Below, one piece after another: positions 53,601 to 62,016 of a stretch of 64,000 bases of DNA; within the stretch, counting starts at the first letter, position 1, and every line of letters begins with the position of its first letter. Location of the stretch: the NCBI RefSeq assembly GCF_016595525.1, contig NZ_JAENII010000001.1, forward strand, positions 434,001-498,000, given 5' to 3'. The notes beneath the pieces are model-generated. The model saw only the letters and a list, made by a program, of their open reading frames with translations, did not search any database and was not told the origin of the DNA. Position numbers and translations under genes: made by a program. The stretch comes from Haloferula rosea (lineage in GTDB: Bacteria; Verrucomicrobiota; Verrucomicrobiia; Verrucomicrobiales; Akkermansiaceae).

Positions 53601-55648
53601 ACCCCACGATTGGCCGCGATATTGAGGTTTACACCTCCGCTGGAGGTTCCCCCTTGAATCCGTCCGCCCCCTTGCAGGATGATGGCATCTGCGGTTGCGG
53701 CGCCGGATACGGTACCGAGGGACGAGTCGTCCGCGATGCGCAGGATACCTTGCGAAACCGTCGTGGACCCCGAGAAACCTGTGTTCCCGGTTGAATTGAT
53801 GACCAAGTTGCCAGAGCCGGTTTTTTCCAGATTGTGGGTCCCGATGATGGCTCCGTTGACTACGCCGGTGGCATTGGTCCACGTGGTAAGGCGGCTATCA
53901 CTTTCGAGTGTGATGTCTCCGTTGAGGCTGGTGTTTGTATTGAAGCGGATTGCCCCTAGGTTGCCTGCACCCTCCGAGGTCCCTATTCCGTTGATGGAAA
54001 CGTTGTTCGTCAGGGTACCACCGGAGATCCAGAGTTGCCCCCCGGATTCGACGGTGACGTTGCCGGTGCCGAGGCGGTTGCCTCCGGAGCTGTCGACCGA
54101 TACTCGAGCCCCCCCAATCGAAACATCCCCGCTGAAACCGGAAAGATCCCCGCCAGCGGTGAGGGATGGGTCGGAGCTTCCACTGCCTTCGAAGCGCAGC
54201 TCGCCGTTTCCAACGATCGAGTGTTCCAAAGCATAGCCTCCATTGGCATTGGAGAAGGTCAGCGTGCCGTCATTGATACTGATGCCTCCCATGAGCCCAG
54301 AGTGGTTCTTGAGAAGGGTGAGCTCTCCGCTGCCGCTCTTGGTGATGCTGCCATCTCCTGAAAAAGTCCCCTCAAACGTATTGTTGGAGCCGTCAGATCC
54401 GATGGTGAGGTCGACCCCACTGTTGATGCTTGCGGTGCCAAGTCCACTGATCTGGTTGAAAGACTGATTGGCTGCGAGGGTGATGGTGTCGTTGAGTGTG
54501 ACGAGACCACTGATGTTGTTTGCCGCGCTGCCGAGGGTGATGTTGCCTCGAGTCGTTAGGTTGGTGGCAGAAATGGCTGAGTTGATCACCAAGGCGTCGT
54601 CCGCACGCAGAAGCCCCAGCCCTCCGGAAAGATTGAGCGTTCCACCGGACAGTGTGATTTGACCGTTTTTGACCCAGACGGCGTCCGCAGCCTGCGAACC
54701 GCTCAAGGTGATGGTGTGGCTATTGATCCCATCAGTCCCAGCTGAGAAGACGGCTGCATGACCCGAGGTCCAGCCCCCGGTGGAACTCTCGCCGGTCGGA
54801 TCGCTGCTCCAATAGCTGTCGGAGCCCCATGTGCCATTCAAGGTTCCAGCGCCGGTGTCGCCCGCGCCTGTGGCCGCACCATTGACGTCCCAGTGGCTGA
54901 GCGTGCCCGAGTAGGTGTTCTCGATCTGAAATCCAGCAATGGCGGCCCGGCCTGGGCTGCTCTGAAGAGCGCTGATGGAGAGGGTTCCGTCGGGACTCGC
55001 CGCATCCTCGATCCGCAGGTAGTTGTCGCTCTCGGTCAGGGTGTCGGCCCCCGACCAGTTGCTGGCGGTCCATGAGTTGTTGCTGTCTGCAACCGAGATC
55101 GTGCCGCCCGCGCCGTCGCCGATGTAGAAGTTCCCACCGACGGAGACCGCTGACATGTTGGCGGGACTTCCCTGATCGGTTGCATGGATGATGTAAAGAT
55201 CCTGGGTGAGGAATGGGGAGATGATATCCACGGACCAGCCGCCACCATCATCGAGGTAGCCCCTGGTCAGAGCTCCATTTTCGGAGGTGGCAGTCGCTCC
55301 TCCCGAGGCTGAGCGCCAGGTGTTGTTGGAGGTCCAGGATGATGAAAAGCCGCTAACAACAGATCCGCTATCATCCACGACGGTTCCTGCCGCCAGCGAG
55401 CCGTTGGCCCCAGTGCCATTGTTCCAGAATTCTCCAGAGATAGGAATCGCTCCCGCGCTGGCGGAGCCCGCGCTAGTGTCAATCGATCCGTTGCTCTCGT
55501 TTGCTGCGAGATTGACGCTGATGGTTTGGGCTGGGGCGATGCTCCAGTGGGCGGCCAGCAAGGCCCCCGGGACGTAGACGGTGCATGTCCTCAGCGCAGC
55601 GCGAAGGAGCCTTCCTCGGTGGGAAGTGGGGTCAGAGGGGGAGTTCAT
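50642..55648 (-). CDS. Autotransporter-repeat PEP-CTERM surface protein
   Basis: Very large (1668 aa) exported protein. The N-terminus has an extended Arg-rich leader and a hydrophobic stretch ending near APA-Q, an unusual signal peptide. A ~220-residue beta module comes first (ISVNLAANES to FQIENTY), like the ones in the sulfatase at 43134-46478. The rest is a long beta-helix-like array with autotransporter-associated repeats, for example LTKSGTGTLTLTNDNTFTG and ATTISGGTLHIGDG, and repeats of G-x-T-x-I-x-G-G-T-L. The end is IPEPRSLLLVLLGGLALARR, the PEP-CTERM sorting tail, in place of a beta-barrel domain. It is therefore probably a surface adhesin or matrix protein sorted by exosortase. Codon use is more AT-rich than in the neighbours. 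Confidence 0.85.
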   Translation of the reverse strand: MNSPSDPTSHRGRLLRAALRTCTVYVPGALLAAHWSIAPAQTISVNLAANESNGSIDTSAGSASAGAIPISGEFWNNGTGANGSLAAGTVVDDSGSVVSGFSSSWTSNNTWRSASGGATATSENGALTRGYLDDGGGWSVDIISPFLTQDLYIIHATDQGSPANMSAVSVGGNFYIGDGAGGTISVADSNNSWTASNWSGADTLTESDNYLRIEDAASPDGTLSISALQSSPGRAAIAGFQIENTYSGTLSHWDVNGAATGAGDTGAGTLNGTWGSDSYWSSDPTGESSTGGWTSGHAAVFSAGTDGINSHTITLSGSQAADAVWVKNGQITLSGGTLNLSGGLGLLRADDALVINSAISATNLTTRGNITLGSAANNISGLVTLNDTITLAANQSFNQISGLGTASINSGVDLTIGSDGSNNTFEGTFSGDGSITKSGSGELTLLKNHSGLMGGISINDGTLTFSNANGGYALEHSIVGNGELRFEGSGSSDPSLTAGGDLSGFSGDVSIGGARVSVDSSGGNRLGTGNVTVESGGQLWISGGTLTNNVSINGIGTSEGAGNLGAIRFNTNTSLNGDITLESDSRLTTWTNATGVVNGAIIGTHNLEKTGSGNLVINSTGNTGFSGSTTVSQGILRIADDSSLGTVSGAATADAIILQGGGRIQGGTSSGGVNLNIAANRGVTIASGDSGFHTWTGFVTTVESDIVGDGRLTTSDGGTLVINGDTNLNGGLFISNGTTTINGDLNLTGGTIRVQGNATLNINSSSAFADGGFDLGRGTTNINLGNGAGGTLQLDDWELGNNGNQPHVSNLIAGDVLVTNDVRIGHWGNSDSSINVSGGSLSQPDTVTNPNNEGQANLMLGIDGTGYLNISGGTVNTTSLTVDGRSTSGGTETLTLTGGILNIGQWGIRNNGSYLIQFGGGTVGTTSSSTVSGYDWSSSWSSSSNIEFTGTNGDTSFQAGAHTITLSGDFSGVGGFSVDSGTLVLDGTNSTYTGDTVVNGGTLYSNGSATGVSSVIVANGGTLRAGTPLTTGTATFQTLELQAGSSSLFRVGASADQVIVSGSNGLTTGSVGGHSLGIAPVGQVFVNDEFTVIDYDGTIQGAGFGGLTAAALPNPHYGVSLVDDVANTAVKFRIDSIDSVVWKGSTSADWNVETTSNFALKSNSTTSNFYTYDVVEFDDTATEYAVNLDGTITPAAVLFNNTTSYSLTGDGIGGASTLTKSGTGTLTLTNDNTFTGATTISGGTLHIGDGTTGSISGASAITNDGTLELDLANGSNFANLVANNGTMNIEGSGSLTLSGGITGNGVLNINSSGVITSTAGGVSLPNIINVNSGTLRLNNSSFAGNRMTGNGVVTVESGATLEIATAHGLGGYPGNSEAVVLNGGTLLMTRENYFGSLTMRGATVTGPGDVRSGNNSNFLITGSAASTVSSVVSNVFTSNWTVEDATGSSATDLLISGTIIGSAAMVKNGAGTLEVTGNNTYTGTTTINGGTLLVNNGSGSGTGTGTLNVTAAATLAGAGTIGGNALVDGTIAPGNSPGTLGFEGDLGLNSSSILDYELNPMDLTPGGGINDLMTIAGNFTLDGLLQVTASSGDFTSANLGDTWTLATYAGSLVDNGLELGAMPTLDPTYSWSVSSATPGVVSLTIIPEPRSLLLVLLGGLALARRRRA

Positions 55649-55779
55649 GGTTCTGAGTGGCAGGAGAGCCGCATAAATCGAGCCAAAAGTGCAATAAAGT
55701 TCTTCATTGGGGTGCGAGATCGCGCCCAAGTCTTCGTTTCTGAGGCTCCCCGAAATTGTTGGGAGCTGGTGAGATCGGG

Positions 55780-56718
55780 TTACGGGGAAGGAACCTGCTC
55801 GACGATTTCCTCGACGACACCGCGTGCTTCGACGCCGGAGAGGCGGGCTTCGGGTTCGACGACGAGGCGGTGGGCGATGACGTCGGGAGCGAGATCCTGG
55901 ATGGTTTCGGGGACCACGAAGTCGCGGGCTTCGAGAATCGACAAGGCCTGTGCCATGCGCATGAGGGCGAGGGAGGCACGCGGGCTGGCCGCGAGTTGCA
56001 GGTCTTCGCGACGCCGGGTGGCGGAAACGATTTCGACGATGTAGCTGCGGATCTCGTCGGTGATTCTGACCTGCCGCACGGCGGTGAGGAGGTCGATGAT
56101 CTGGTCTCGCTCGACGGCTGGCTCGATGCTGTCGACGGGGTGCTTTTCGATCTGGTCGTTGAGGATGGCGCATTCGTCTTCGACGCTGACGTAGCCGAGT
56201 CGGGAGCGGATCATGAAGCGGTCCATCTGGGCTTCGGGAAGTGGATAGGTGCCGCGGAATTCGACCGGGTTCTGAGTGGCGATGACGAAGAACAGGCCAT
56301 CGAGATCGTGGCGTGTGCCATCGATGGTGGCCTGGCGCTCGGCCATGGCTTCGAGCAGGGCGGACTGGGTGCGCGGGGAGGCGCGGTTGATTTCATCCGC
56401 GAGTAGGATGTCGGTGAAGATCGGTCCGGGACGAAAGCGGAATTGCTGGTTGGTCGGGTCGAGCACGGAGACGCCGAGAATGTCGGTGGGCAGCAGGTCG
56501 GGGGTGAACTGGACGCGTTTGAAGGTGGTGCCGGAAATGGAGCGCGCGATGGCTTTGGCGAGGGTGGTCTTGCCGGTGCCTGGGACATCCTCGACCAAGG
56601 CGTGGCCGCCGGCGGCGAAGCAGGCGAGGATACGGCGGACGGGGTCATCCTGGCCGACGACGACTTGTCGTACGGATTGTTCGAGTTGGTGGGCGGTCTC
56701 TTGAGGGGCGGCGGCCAT
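55780..56718 (-). CDS. Second MoxR-family AAA+ ATPase
   Basis: ATPase of 312 aa starting at MAAAPQETAHQLEQSVRQVV. Walker A EDVPGTGKTT (~residue 43), Walker B LLADEINRASPRTQ (~residue 105) and the MoxR stretch ATQNPVEFRGTYPLPEAQMD are all intact. The sequence differs from the MoxR at 31923-32894, especially in the C-terminal lid. There is no adjacent DUF58 or VWA gene, which is uncommon. Instead it lies 4 bp after an unrecognised exported 639-aa protein which overlaps an M42 peptidase. The in-frame extension upstream of the ATG overlaps that gene and is not real. Confidence 0.92.
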   Translation of the reverse strand: MAAAPQETAHQLEQSVRQVVVGQDDPVRRILACFAAGGHALVEDVPGTGKTTLAKAIARSISGTTFKRVQFTPDLLPTDILGVSVLDPTNQQFRFRPGPIFTDILLADEINRASPRTQSALLEAMAERQATIDGTRHDLDGLFFVIATQNPVEFRGTYPLPEAQMDRFMIRSRLGYVSVEDECAILNDQIEKHPVDSIEPAVERDQIIDLLTAVRQVRITDEIRSYIVEIVSATRRREDLQLAASPRASLALMRMAQALSILEARDFVVPETIQDLAPDVIAHRLVVEPEARLSGVEARGVVEEIVEQVPSP

Positions 56719-56722
56719 GGGG

Positions 56723-58642
56723 TTATTGGGTGACGGTGAGGGATTCGCAGAGCTTGTTGTGCTTCTGATAGAGGGTGTCCAGTTCTTCGACGGCGGGTTC
56801 GGGAAGTCGGGCACGCAGGCGTTTCCACACGGAGTCGTTGATGAACCGTTGGGCCCGTGAGGTGGCGTGATAGAGGATGGCTTCGGGGAGGATGCGGGGG
56901 CCATTCGAGGTGACGACGATGGGGTGGAGCAGGCGGTGTTCCACCGGTTCATCCCCGTCTTCGTCGGTCCGGTGGACGATGGTGGCTCCCGCCCAGCGGC
57001 CGTGACGGTGGATGCCCAGGACTTCGTAGTGGGTGGGGGTGGGGAGTTCCTGACCGAGGAAGGCAAACACCCGGCGGATCGCGGTGTCATCGTCGAAGCC
57101 GGTGATGGTGGGGAAGATTTTCCGCAGGTCGGTGTCATCGAGTGCCTCCGTCCATGTTTTCGTGATGGCGCGGGCTTCGTCTTCACTGGGTGCGGGAGCA
57201 TCGGCGAGCCCGCCGAGTCGGGGGCCGAAGTCCATGCCGGCCAGCCAGGCATCGGTGTCGCGGGCCTGCGCTTCATGACCCCAGTCGAGCAGGGCGGCGG
57301 GGAGGTCGGGGTCGTCTTCGGGGGCAATGGTCGAGACGATGGCCCAGCCCGTCTCGTCCTTCTTGAGGATGAGGTGGTGGAGGGTGGCTCCGGGAATCTC
57401 GGGTCGCTTCGGATCGAATCCGCAGTAGATCACCCATGCCTGGTCTCCGACCATGTGGGTGTCGAGGCGGACGGGCCGTTGGGTGCCGGGACGGAAGCTG
57501 CGCCAGAGTCGGGATGTCTCGCTCAGAAGCTGGGTGCTTTCCTCGACGTCGACGGCGCGGCTGAGGCAGGGGAATACGGCGGCGTAGTCGTCACCCGTTA
57601 GTGAGGTAAGGAACTCGTCGGCGAGTGCGATCGGCGTGTCGAAGGCCTTCCGCTCGTGGCTATCGATGAGTCGTCCGGGGAAGTTTTCGTAGTCGGTGGG
57701 AACGAAGTGGGTATTGGCGTCTTCGCTCTCTTCTTCCAGCAACCAGAGGGGAAGGCGGATGCGCCAGAGGCCGGCATCGGATTTCTCCAGGCTGAAATGG
57801 CGGATGGCCCAGTCTGCCGGGCCCGGTCGGGAGCGCGCGGCATTGAACATCCCGATGGTGACGGTGGCGTTGGTCGCATCGGCATCGGTGTGGAGCTCGA
57901 CATGCAGCAGTGAGGGGTCGGTGAGTTCCTGCCACTGCCCATCCGCCTTCCATGGGGCGTGGAGGGCGCGGGAGGTGATGCTGACGATGTCGCGCCAATC
58001 CTCGGGAAGCTTGGGTTCCAGGCCGCCGAGGTGGGCGAGGGCGAGGGGGGTGTCGAGTTCCCGGCATGCGGCCATGAAATCTGCGACGATCTCCGAGGGT
58101 GAGTCTTCCATCAGTTCGTCCTTCGTCTTGCTGGCTTGGATATCGGTCAGCAGGTCGGACAGGATGTCTTCCCTCAAGCGTGTGAGGTGGTGGTTGCGAC
58201 GGGTGAGCATCCACTTTTCGAGACGTGCGGCGGCGGCTCCCATACCGGGTTGGTAGCGGAGGCCGGTGTTCTCGAAGGAGGCGAGGACGGGGGCGGGTTG
58301 CCAGTCGTCGTCGCGGCGGATCAGTCCGATGGCGTGGATGGTGATCTGGCTCGGGTCGAAGTCGACGATCTGGGAGATGATGACGGCGGCCAGATCACCG
58401 TCGGTGGTTTCTTCGACGGCACGCAGGTCCCCTTGCTCCAGTCTCTTGCTCAGGCGGTTGAGGCGCTCGGCGATGACGAGCTTCTTTTCCTGAGTGGTGC
58501 CGGGAAACACGGCGGTGAACTCCTCCCACTTTCCGGGGGTGTCCTTGGTCGCCTTGAGGAAACCCATCGCCGCCTCTCCAAGCGCTCCGGCATGGGCCGC
58601 TGCGCTGGTGAGGATCAAGAGGCAGGCGAGGAGGCGTTTCAC
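56723..58642 (-). CDS. Exported protein with tandem NTF2-like repeats (unrecognised)
   Basis: Secreted 639-aa protein with signal peptide MKRLLACLLILTSAAAHAGA; start is GTG, overlapping the peptidase stop as GTGA. I do not recognise the whole protein. By eye it has four similar units of ~130-150 residues (about 20-150, 175-310, 330-460 and 475-600). Each begins with helices around an L-T-x-x-D-D/L-D-x-x-D pattern, then three to four beta strands ending in a W-A/G-x-x-x-x-x-x type turn. This layout resembles NTF2/SnoaL-like folds. No active site or membrane segment is seen. It is sandwiched between MoxR (4 bp downstream) and the M42 peptidase (overlapping), so the three are surely translated together; it may be the periplasmic target or partner of the MoxR ATPase. 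Confidence 0.6.
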   Translation of the reverse strand: MKRLLACLLILTSAAAHAGALGEAAMGFLKATKDTPGKWEEFTAVFPGTTQEKKLVIAERLNRLSKRLEQGDLRAVEETTDGDLAAVIISQIVDFDPSQITIHAIGLIRRDDDWQPAPVLASFENTGLRYQPGMGAAAARLEKWMLTRRNHHLTRLREDILSDLLTDIQASKTKDELMEDSPSEIVADFMAACRELDTPLALAHLGGLEPKLPEDWRDIVSITSRALHAPWKADGQWQELTDPSLLHVELHTDADATNATVTIGMFNAARSRPGPADWAIRHFSLEKSDAGLWRIRLPLWLLEEESEDANTHFVPTDYENFPGRLIDSHERKAFDTPIALADEFLTSLTGDDYAAVFPCLSRAVDVEESTQLLSETSRLWRSFRPGTQRPVRLDTHMVGDQAWVIYCGFDPKRPEIPGATLHHLILKKDETGWAIVSTIAPEDDPDLPAALLDWGHEAQARDTDAWLAGMDFGPRLGGLADAPAPSEDEARAITKTWTEALDDTDLRKIFPTITGFDDDTAIRRVFAFLGQELPTPTHYEVLGIHRHGRWAGATIVHRTDEDGDEPVEHRLLHPIVVTSNGPRILPEAILYHATSRAQRFINDSVWKRLRARLPEPAVEELDTLYQKHNKLCESLTVTQ

Positions 58643-59715
58643 AGTTTCTGGTGAAAGGTGTCCTTCGCACTGAGGGACTGAATGAATCCGGTGAGGAGTT
58701 GGATGGTGTGCTCGATGTCGTCGAGATGGGCCGTTTCCACCACCGAGTGCATGCAGCGGAGAGGGAGGGAGACCAAGGCGCTCGGAACGCCTCCCCGCTG
58801 GGTGAAGATCTTGTCGGTGTCGGTGCCGGTGAAGCGGCTGCTTGCTTCATGTTGAAGCGGGATCTTGCCATCCTTGGCGACCTTGACGAGTTGATCGACG
58901 ATCATCGGGTGGTTGGCCGTGCCGTGGGTCAGGGTCGGGCCGCCGCCGAGTTTCACGTCGCCGTGTTTCTTGGCGTCGAGACCGGGGGTGTCGGTGGCGT
59001 GGGTCACATCGAGGCACACGCAGGCATCCGGCAGCAGCCGGTAGGTGGCCATCATGGCTCCATGGCCTCCGATCTCTTCCTGAATGGCGTTGAGACAAAC
59101 GAGTGAGACGGGTGGCTTGGTCTTGGCCTTGGCGAGGCGGCAGAGGACCTGGGCGATGATGAAGGAGCCGATCCGGTTATCGAGTGCCCGCGAGACGATG
59201 CGCTTGTGAGCGAGCTCCGTCGGTTCGTCCGCATACACGGCGAAGTGGCCGACACGCAGTCCGAGCTCGGCCACTTCCTCGGCGGACGATGCTCCGACGT
59301 CGACCCACAGTTCGTGAACCTGGGGTGCCTTTTCGTTGCTCAGCGAATCGCGACGGAGATGGACGGCTGTGTTGCCGATGATGCCGGTGACTTCACCCTT
59401 GTCGCCGAGCAGGCGGAGGCGACGCCCACGGGCGGTGGCATGGTCGGACCCGCCGACGCGATCGATCCGGAGGAATCCGTCCTTCTGGATGTGTTTGATC
59501 ATCCAGCCGATCTCATCGGCGTGGGCGGCGAGCATCACGGAACGCTTGGAGCGCCCGGGGAGGGTGGCCCATGTGGAGCCATAGGCATCGCACTCGACGG
59601 TGTGGGCGGATGGTTTGAGGTAGTTGGCCCAGACGCGCTGTCCGGGCATTTCGCTTCCGGTCGGGCTGGGGGCTTCGAGAAGTTTGTAGAGGAAGGTGCG
59701 CTCGTTCTTGGTCAT
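58639..59715 (-). CDS. M42-family metallopeptidase (glutamyl/aminopeptidase-like)
   Basis: Cytosolic dinuclear zinc peptidase of 358 aa, M42 family (FrvX, glutamyl aminopeptidase, sometimes annotated as endoglucanase). Metal and catalytic residues: His in MLAAHADEIGWM, Asp in ALDNRIGSF, the Glu pair in AIQEEIGGHG, Asp in CLDVTHATD and the late His in RCMHSVVETAHLDD. No signal peptide. It removes N-terminal residues from peptides, in large self-compartmentalised complexes. The gene overlaps the next one by four bases (GTGA), tying it to the 639-aa and MoxR genes. Confidence 0.92.
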   Translation of the reverse strand: MTKNERTFLYKLLEAPSPTGSEMPGQRVWANYLKPSAHTVECDAYGSTWATLPGRSKRSVMLAAHADEIGWMIKHIQKDGFLRIDRVGGSDHATARGRRLRLLGDKGEVTGIIGNTAVHLRRDSLSNEKAPQVHELWVDVGASSAEEVAELGLRVGHFAVYADEPTELAHKRIVSRALDNRIGSFIIAQVLCRLAKAKTKPPVSLVCLNAIQEEIGGHGAMMATYRLLPDACVCLDVTHATDTPGLDAKKHGDVKLGGGPTLTHGTANHPMIVDQLVKVAKDGKIPLQHEASSRFTGTDTDKIFTQRGGVPSALVSLPLRCMHSVVETAHLDDIEHTIQLLTGFIQSLSAKDTFHQKL

Positions 59716-59746
59716 CGGAAAAAAGGGGTGCGTGGGCTTTCGGGGC

Positions 59747-60016
59747 TCAGCGGTCGGGAACTTCCGGGAAATCCGCCGGATCTTCGAGGATCTTGTCGAT
59801 GCGTTCGATGTGTTCCCACGGGCAGCGTTTGCGTTGGTACTTCCTCCAGAGGATGTCGCGCAGGGCTTCCCACATCTCGCGTGGAACCGGGTCGATGGAC
59901 TCCCAATCGGGGTCGTGCTTCAAGGTGGTCTGGAAGGACCATCGTCCTGCGTGACGATTTGCCCGCCAAAAGCGCAGGCCATCTTCTGTTCGTTCCCGCC
60001 ATTCGTGCGATTCCAT
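59747..60016 (-). CDS. Small hypothetical protein, 89 aa
   Basis: Begins MESHEWRERTEDGLRFWRAN and ends PADFPEVPDR. It is acidic and Trp-rich (five Trp in ~90 residues), with a Pro-flanked helical segment and no signal peptide or known domain. The longer in-frame upstream part (35 codons) is not needed for a start. It lies 31 bp before the M42 peptidase, so it may be the first gene of that cluster. Function unknown. Confidence 0.65.
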   Translation of the reverse strand: MESHEWRERTEDGLRFWRANRHAGRWSFQTTLKHDPDWESIDPVPREMWEALRDILWRKYQRKRCPWEHIERIDKILEDPADFPEVPDR

Positions 60017-60133
60017 CCGCGCCAGTGTCGGCCCGGACCTTCGATCTTCCAAGCGTGGAATCGTGTTCGATGAAATCCGGGTGGTGGTCAAAATATGCGT
60101 ATTCCGGGTGCGAACTGGCACGAAACTTCAAAC

Positions 60134-60161
60134 TTGGCAGGTTCGGTTCGATATCTAGCTT
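60134..60161 (+). promoter_or_regulatory. Weak candidate promoter of the CPBP gene
   Basis: TTGGCA (60134-60139) and TAGCTT (60156-60161) are 16 bp apart, and the -10 ends 7 bp before the GTG at 60169. The -35 matches at five of six, the -10 at only three. Tentative; transcript would have a very short leader. Confidence 0.22.
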
Positions 60162-60168
60162 TCGGGGC

Positions 60169-61236
60169 GTGTTGCGCACCCTCCAAAGCGACGTTTTCAA
60201 GATCCTCGTCTATGTGGCGGCCTCGCTGGTGCTGGCAGCGGCGATGGCGCCGTGGATCTACAATCTGGGGATGGGTGTGGCTGAGATTACCGAAGGGAAG
60301 GACACGAACGGCTTTCTTTCGTGGATCGGCGATGCGGCGCGGCGTTCGGAAACGAATTTTCCGCGCTTCTTTGACCGCTCACTGCTGCTTTCGGCGCTGC
60401 TGCTTCTCGGACCGGTGGTGGCGTGGCTGCGTGTCGGGCGCGATGGTCGGCGGTTCCGCGACACGCCATGGTCCTTGAGGCTTCCTGAGACGGTGGTGAG
60501 TGATGCGGGTCAGCCGCTGCGTTCGAATCCGAATGGGTGGCCGCAGTGGATCGTGGGGTTTCTGCTGGCGGGTGGACTGCTGCTGGTCTCCGGCTGGGTG
60601 ATGGTGAAGGCCGGTTTTTTCATGTGGCGGGATGCCGCCGAGTCCGTGCACGGGGTGCCGAATCCGTGGTTGGAGGACATCCGTTGGGGTTCCGCCGTCC
60701 GCAAGGCCCTGCCCTCGGCACTGATTGTTTCGCTGATCGAGGAAGTGCTGTTCCGCGGGATTCTTCTCGGGATTTTCCTGCGTGCGATGAAGCCGGTCGC
60801 GGCGATTGTTTCCCTTTCGTTCCTGTTTGCCTTTGTGCATTTCCTGGAGCCTCCGATGGGGGCGAAGGTGCCTGACCCAGAAGCCCTCGACGCCGGGTTC
60901 GTGTTTCTCGGGCAGATTCTGGCCCGCTTCGCGGAGCCTTTTTCGATGATCGGCCGGTTTGCGATGCTGGTGACCCTCAGCGTGGTGCTTTCGGTGGCCC
61001 GCTGGCGGACGGCCTCCCTGTGGCTGCCGATCGGGCTGCATGCGGGCTGGGTGTTCTGCTATCAGGTTTTCAAATCCGCCACTTGGCCGGTTTCGGGGCT
61101 TCCCAAGCTTGCCGAATGGTTGGTCGGTGGTTCCCTGATGGAAGGACTGCTCCCGCTGGCCGTGGTGGTGATGACAGGGGTGTTGGTGGCCATGATGACG
61201 CGGGCCCGGACCGATGACCCTTTGGAGAATGCCTGA
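60169..61236 (+). CDS. CPBP family intramembrane metalloprotease (CAAX-protease-like)
   Basis: Integral membrane protein of 355 aa with about eight hydrophobic segments. It has the CPBP/Rce1-type motifs: EEVLFRG with Glu191, Glu192 and Arg196, FAFVHFLE with His224, and GLHAGW in a late helix. In bacteria such proteins are linked to bacteriocin resistance or peptide processing; the target is unknown. The start is GTG 60169 (no ATG nearby). The long in-frame extension from 59206 overlaps the M42 peptidase and is not coding. The ComF-like gene overlaps its 3' end by 23 bp. Confidence 0.85.
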   Translation: MLRTLQSDVFKILVYVAASLVLAAAMAPWIYNLGMGVAEITEGKDTNGFLSWIGDAARRSETNFPRFFDRSLLLSALLLLGPVVAWLRVGRDGRRFRDTPWSLRLPETVVSDAGQPLRSNPNGWPQWIVGFLLAGGLLLVSGWVMVKAGFFMWRDAAESVHGVPNPWLEDIRWGSAVRKALPSALIVSLIEEVLFRGILLGIFLRAMKPVAAIVSLSFLFAFVHFLEPPMGAKVPDPEALDAGFVFLGQILARFAEPFSMIGRFAMLVTLSVVLSVARWRTASLWLPIGLHAGWVFCYQVFKSATWPVSGLPKLAEWLVGGSLMEGLLPLAVVVMTGVLVAMMTRARTDDPLENA

Positions 61237-61966
61237 CTGGGCGAATGCTCTGCGGCGGTTGGGGCGGGGCGTGCTGGATCTCGTCTATCCGGCATCTTGC
61301 CATGCATGCGGGCGAACGGTGGACGGGGGAGAGGCGCTCTGCAGTGCTTGTCGTGTGGGGATTCCTGATTTGAAGGATCCGTTTTGTGACACCTGCGGCG
61401 AGATGTTTGATGGTGCCATCGAGTCGTCCTTTTCCTGCTCGAACTGTCGGGGTCAGACCTTCCACTTTGAGTTTGCTCGGCCTGGAGTACCTCGTTCCGC
61501 GGAAGCGATGGAATTGATCCGCGACTTGAAATACAGTCGCCAACTCCATGTGGCTGGAGAAGTGGCCCGTTTGGTGGAGCGGGCGTTCTCGGATGGCAGG
61601 CTGGGTGAAGCGATTGCGGGGCGCTGGCCGTTGATTCCGGTTCCGCTCCATCGTCGGCGATTGCACTGGAGGCAGTTCAACCAGGCGCGGGAAATTGCCC
61701 TGCCGCTGGGGAAATTCGTCGGTCTGCCCGTGGTGGACGGGTTGAAGCGCATTCGCCCGACGGTGACCCAGACGCGCCTGAGCCGTCGCCAGCGGCAGCA
61801 GAACCTGAAAGGGGCATTCGAGGCGCAAAAGGAACTCGGCGGGGCGCCCGGAGTGGTTCTGGTCGACGATGTCTTCACGACGGGGTCGACGGTCAACGAG
61901 TGCTCCCGGGTCCTGCGCAAGGCGGGTGTCCAAAAGGTGGTTGTCGTCACGGCGATGCGTGGCTAG
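61214..61966 (+). CDS. ComF-like phosphoribosyltransferase
   Basis: ComF/GntX-family protein, 250 aa. Two N-terminal zinc-binding CxxC clusters are visible: CHACGR with CSAC, and CDTCGE with CSNCRG. The PRTase domain has the classic 13-residue PRPP-binding motif, VVLVDDVFTTGSTV. The family is named for a role in DNA uptake, but most members act in unknown ways. The ATG at 61214 is the longest choice; ATG at 61229 (MPDWANAL) is also possible. It overlaps the end of the CPBP gene and is followed 50 bp later by accD. Confidence 0.87.
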   Translation: MTLWRMPDWANALRRLGRGVLDLVYPASCHACGRTVDGGEALCSACRVGIPDLKDPFCDTCGEMFDGAIESSFSCSNCRGQTFHFEFARPGVPRSAEAMELIRDLKYSRQLHVAGEVARLVERAFSDGRLGEAIAGRWPLIPVPLHRRRLHWRQFNQAREIALPLGKFVGLPVVDGLKRIRPTVTQTRLSRRQRQQNLKGAFEAQKELGGAPGVVLVDDVFTTGSTVNECSRVLRKAGVQKVVVVTAMRG

Positions 61967-62016
61967 CCTCGGGCTCACTCCGAGCCGCGGGGTGTGCCAA
62001 ATTTCATCACCGAATC

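Noticed and set aside
59206-60168. N-terminal extension of the CPBP protease frame
   Set aside because: It overlaps the M42 peptidase and 89-aa genes on the other strand, and the first membrane helices begin only after 60169.
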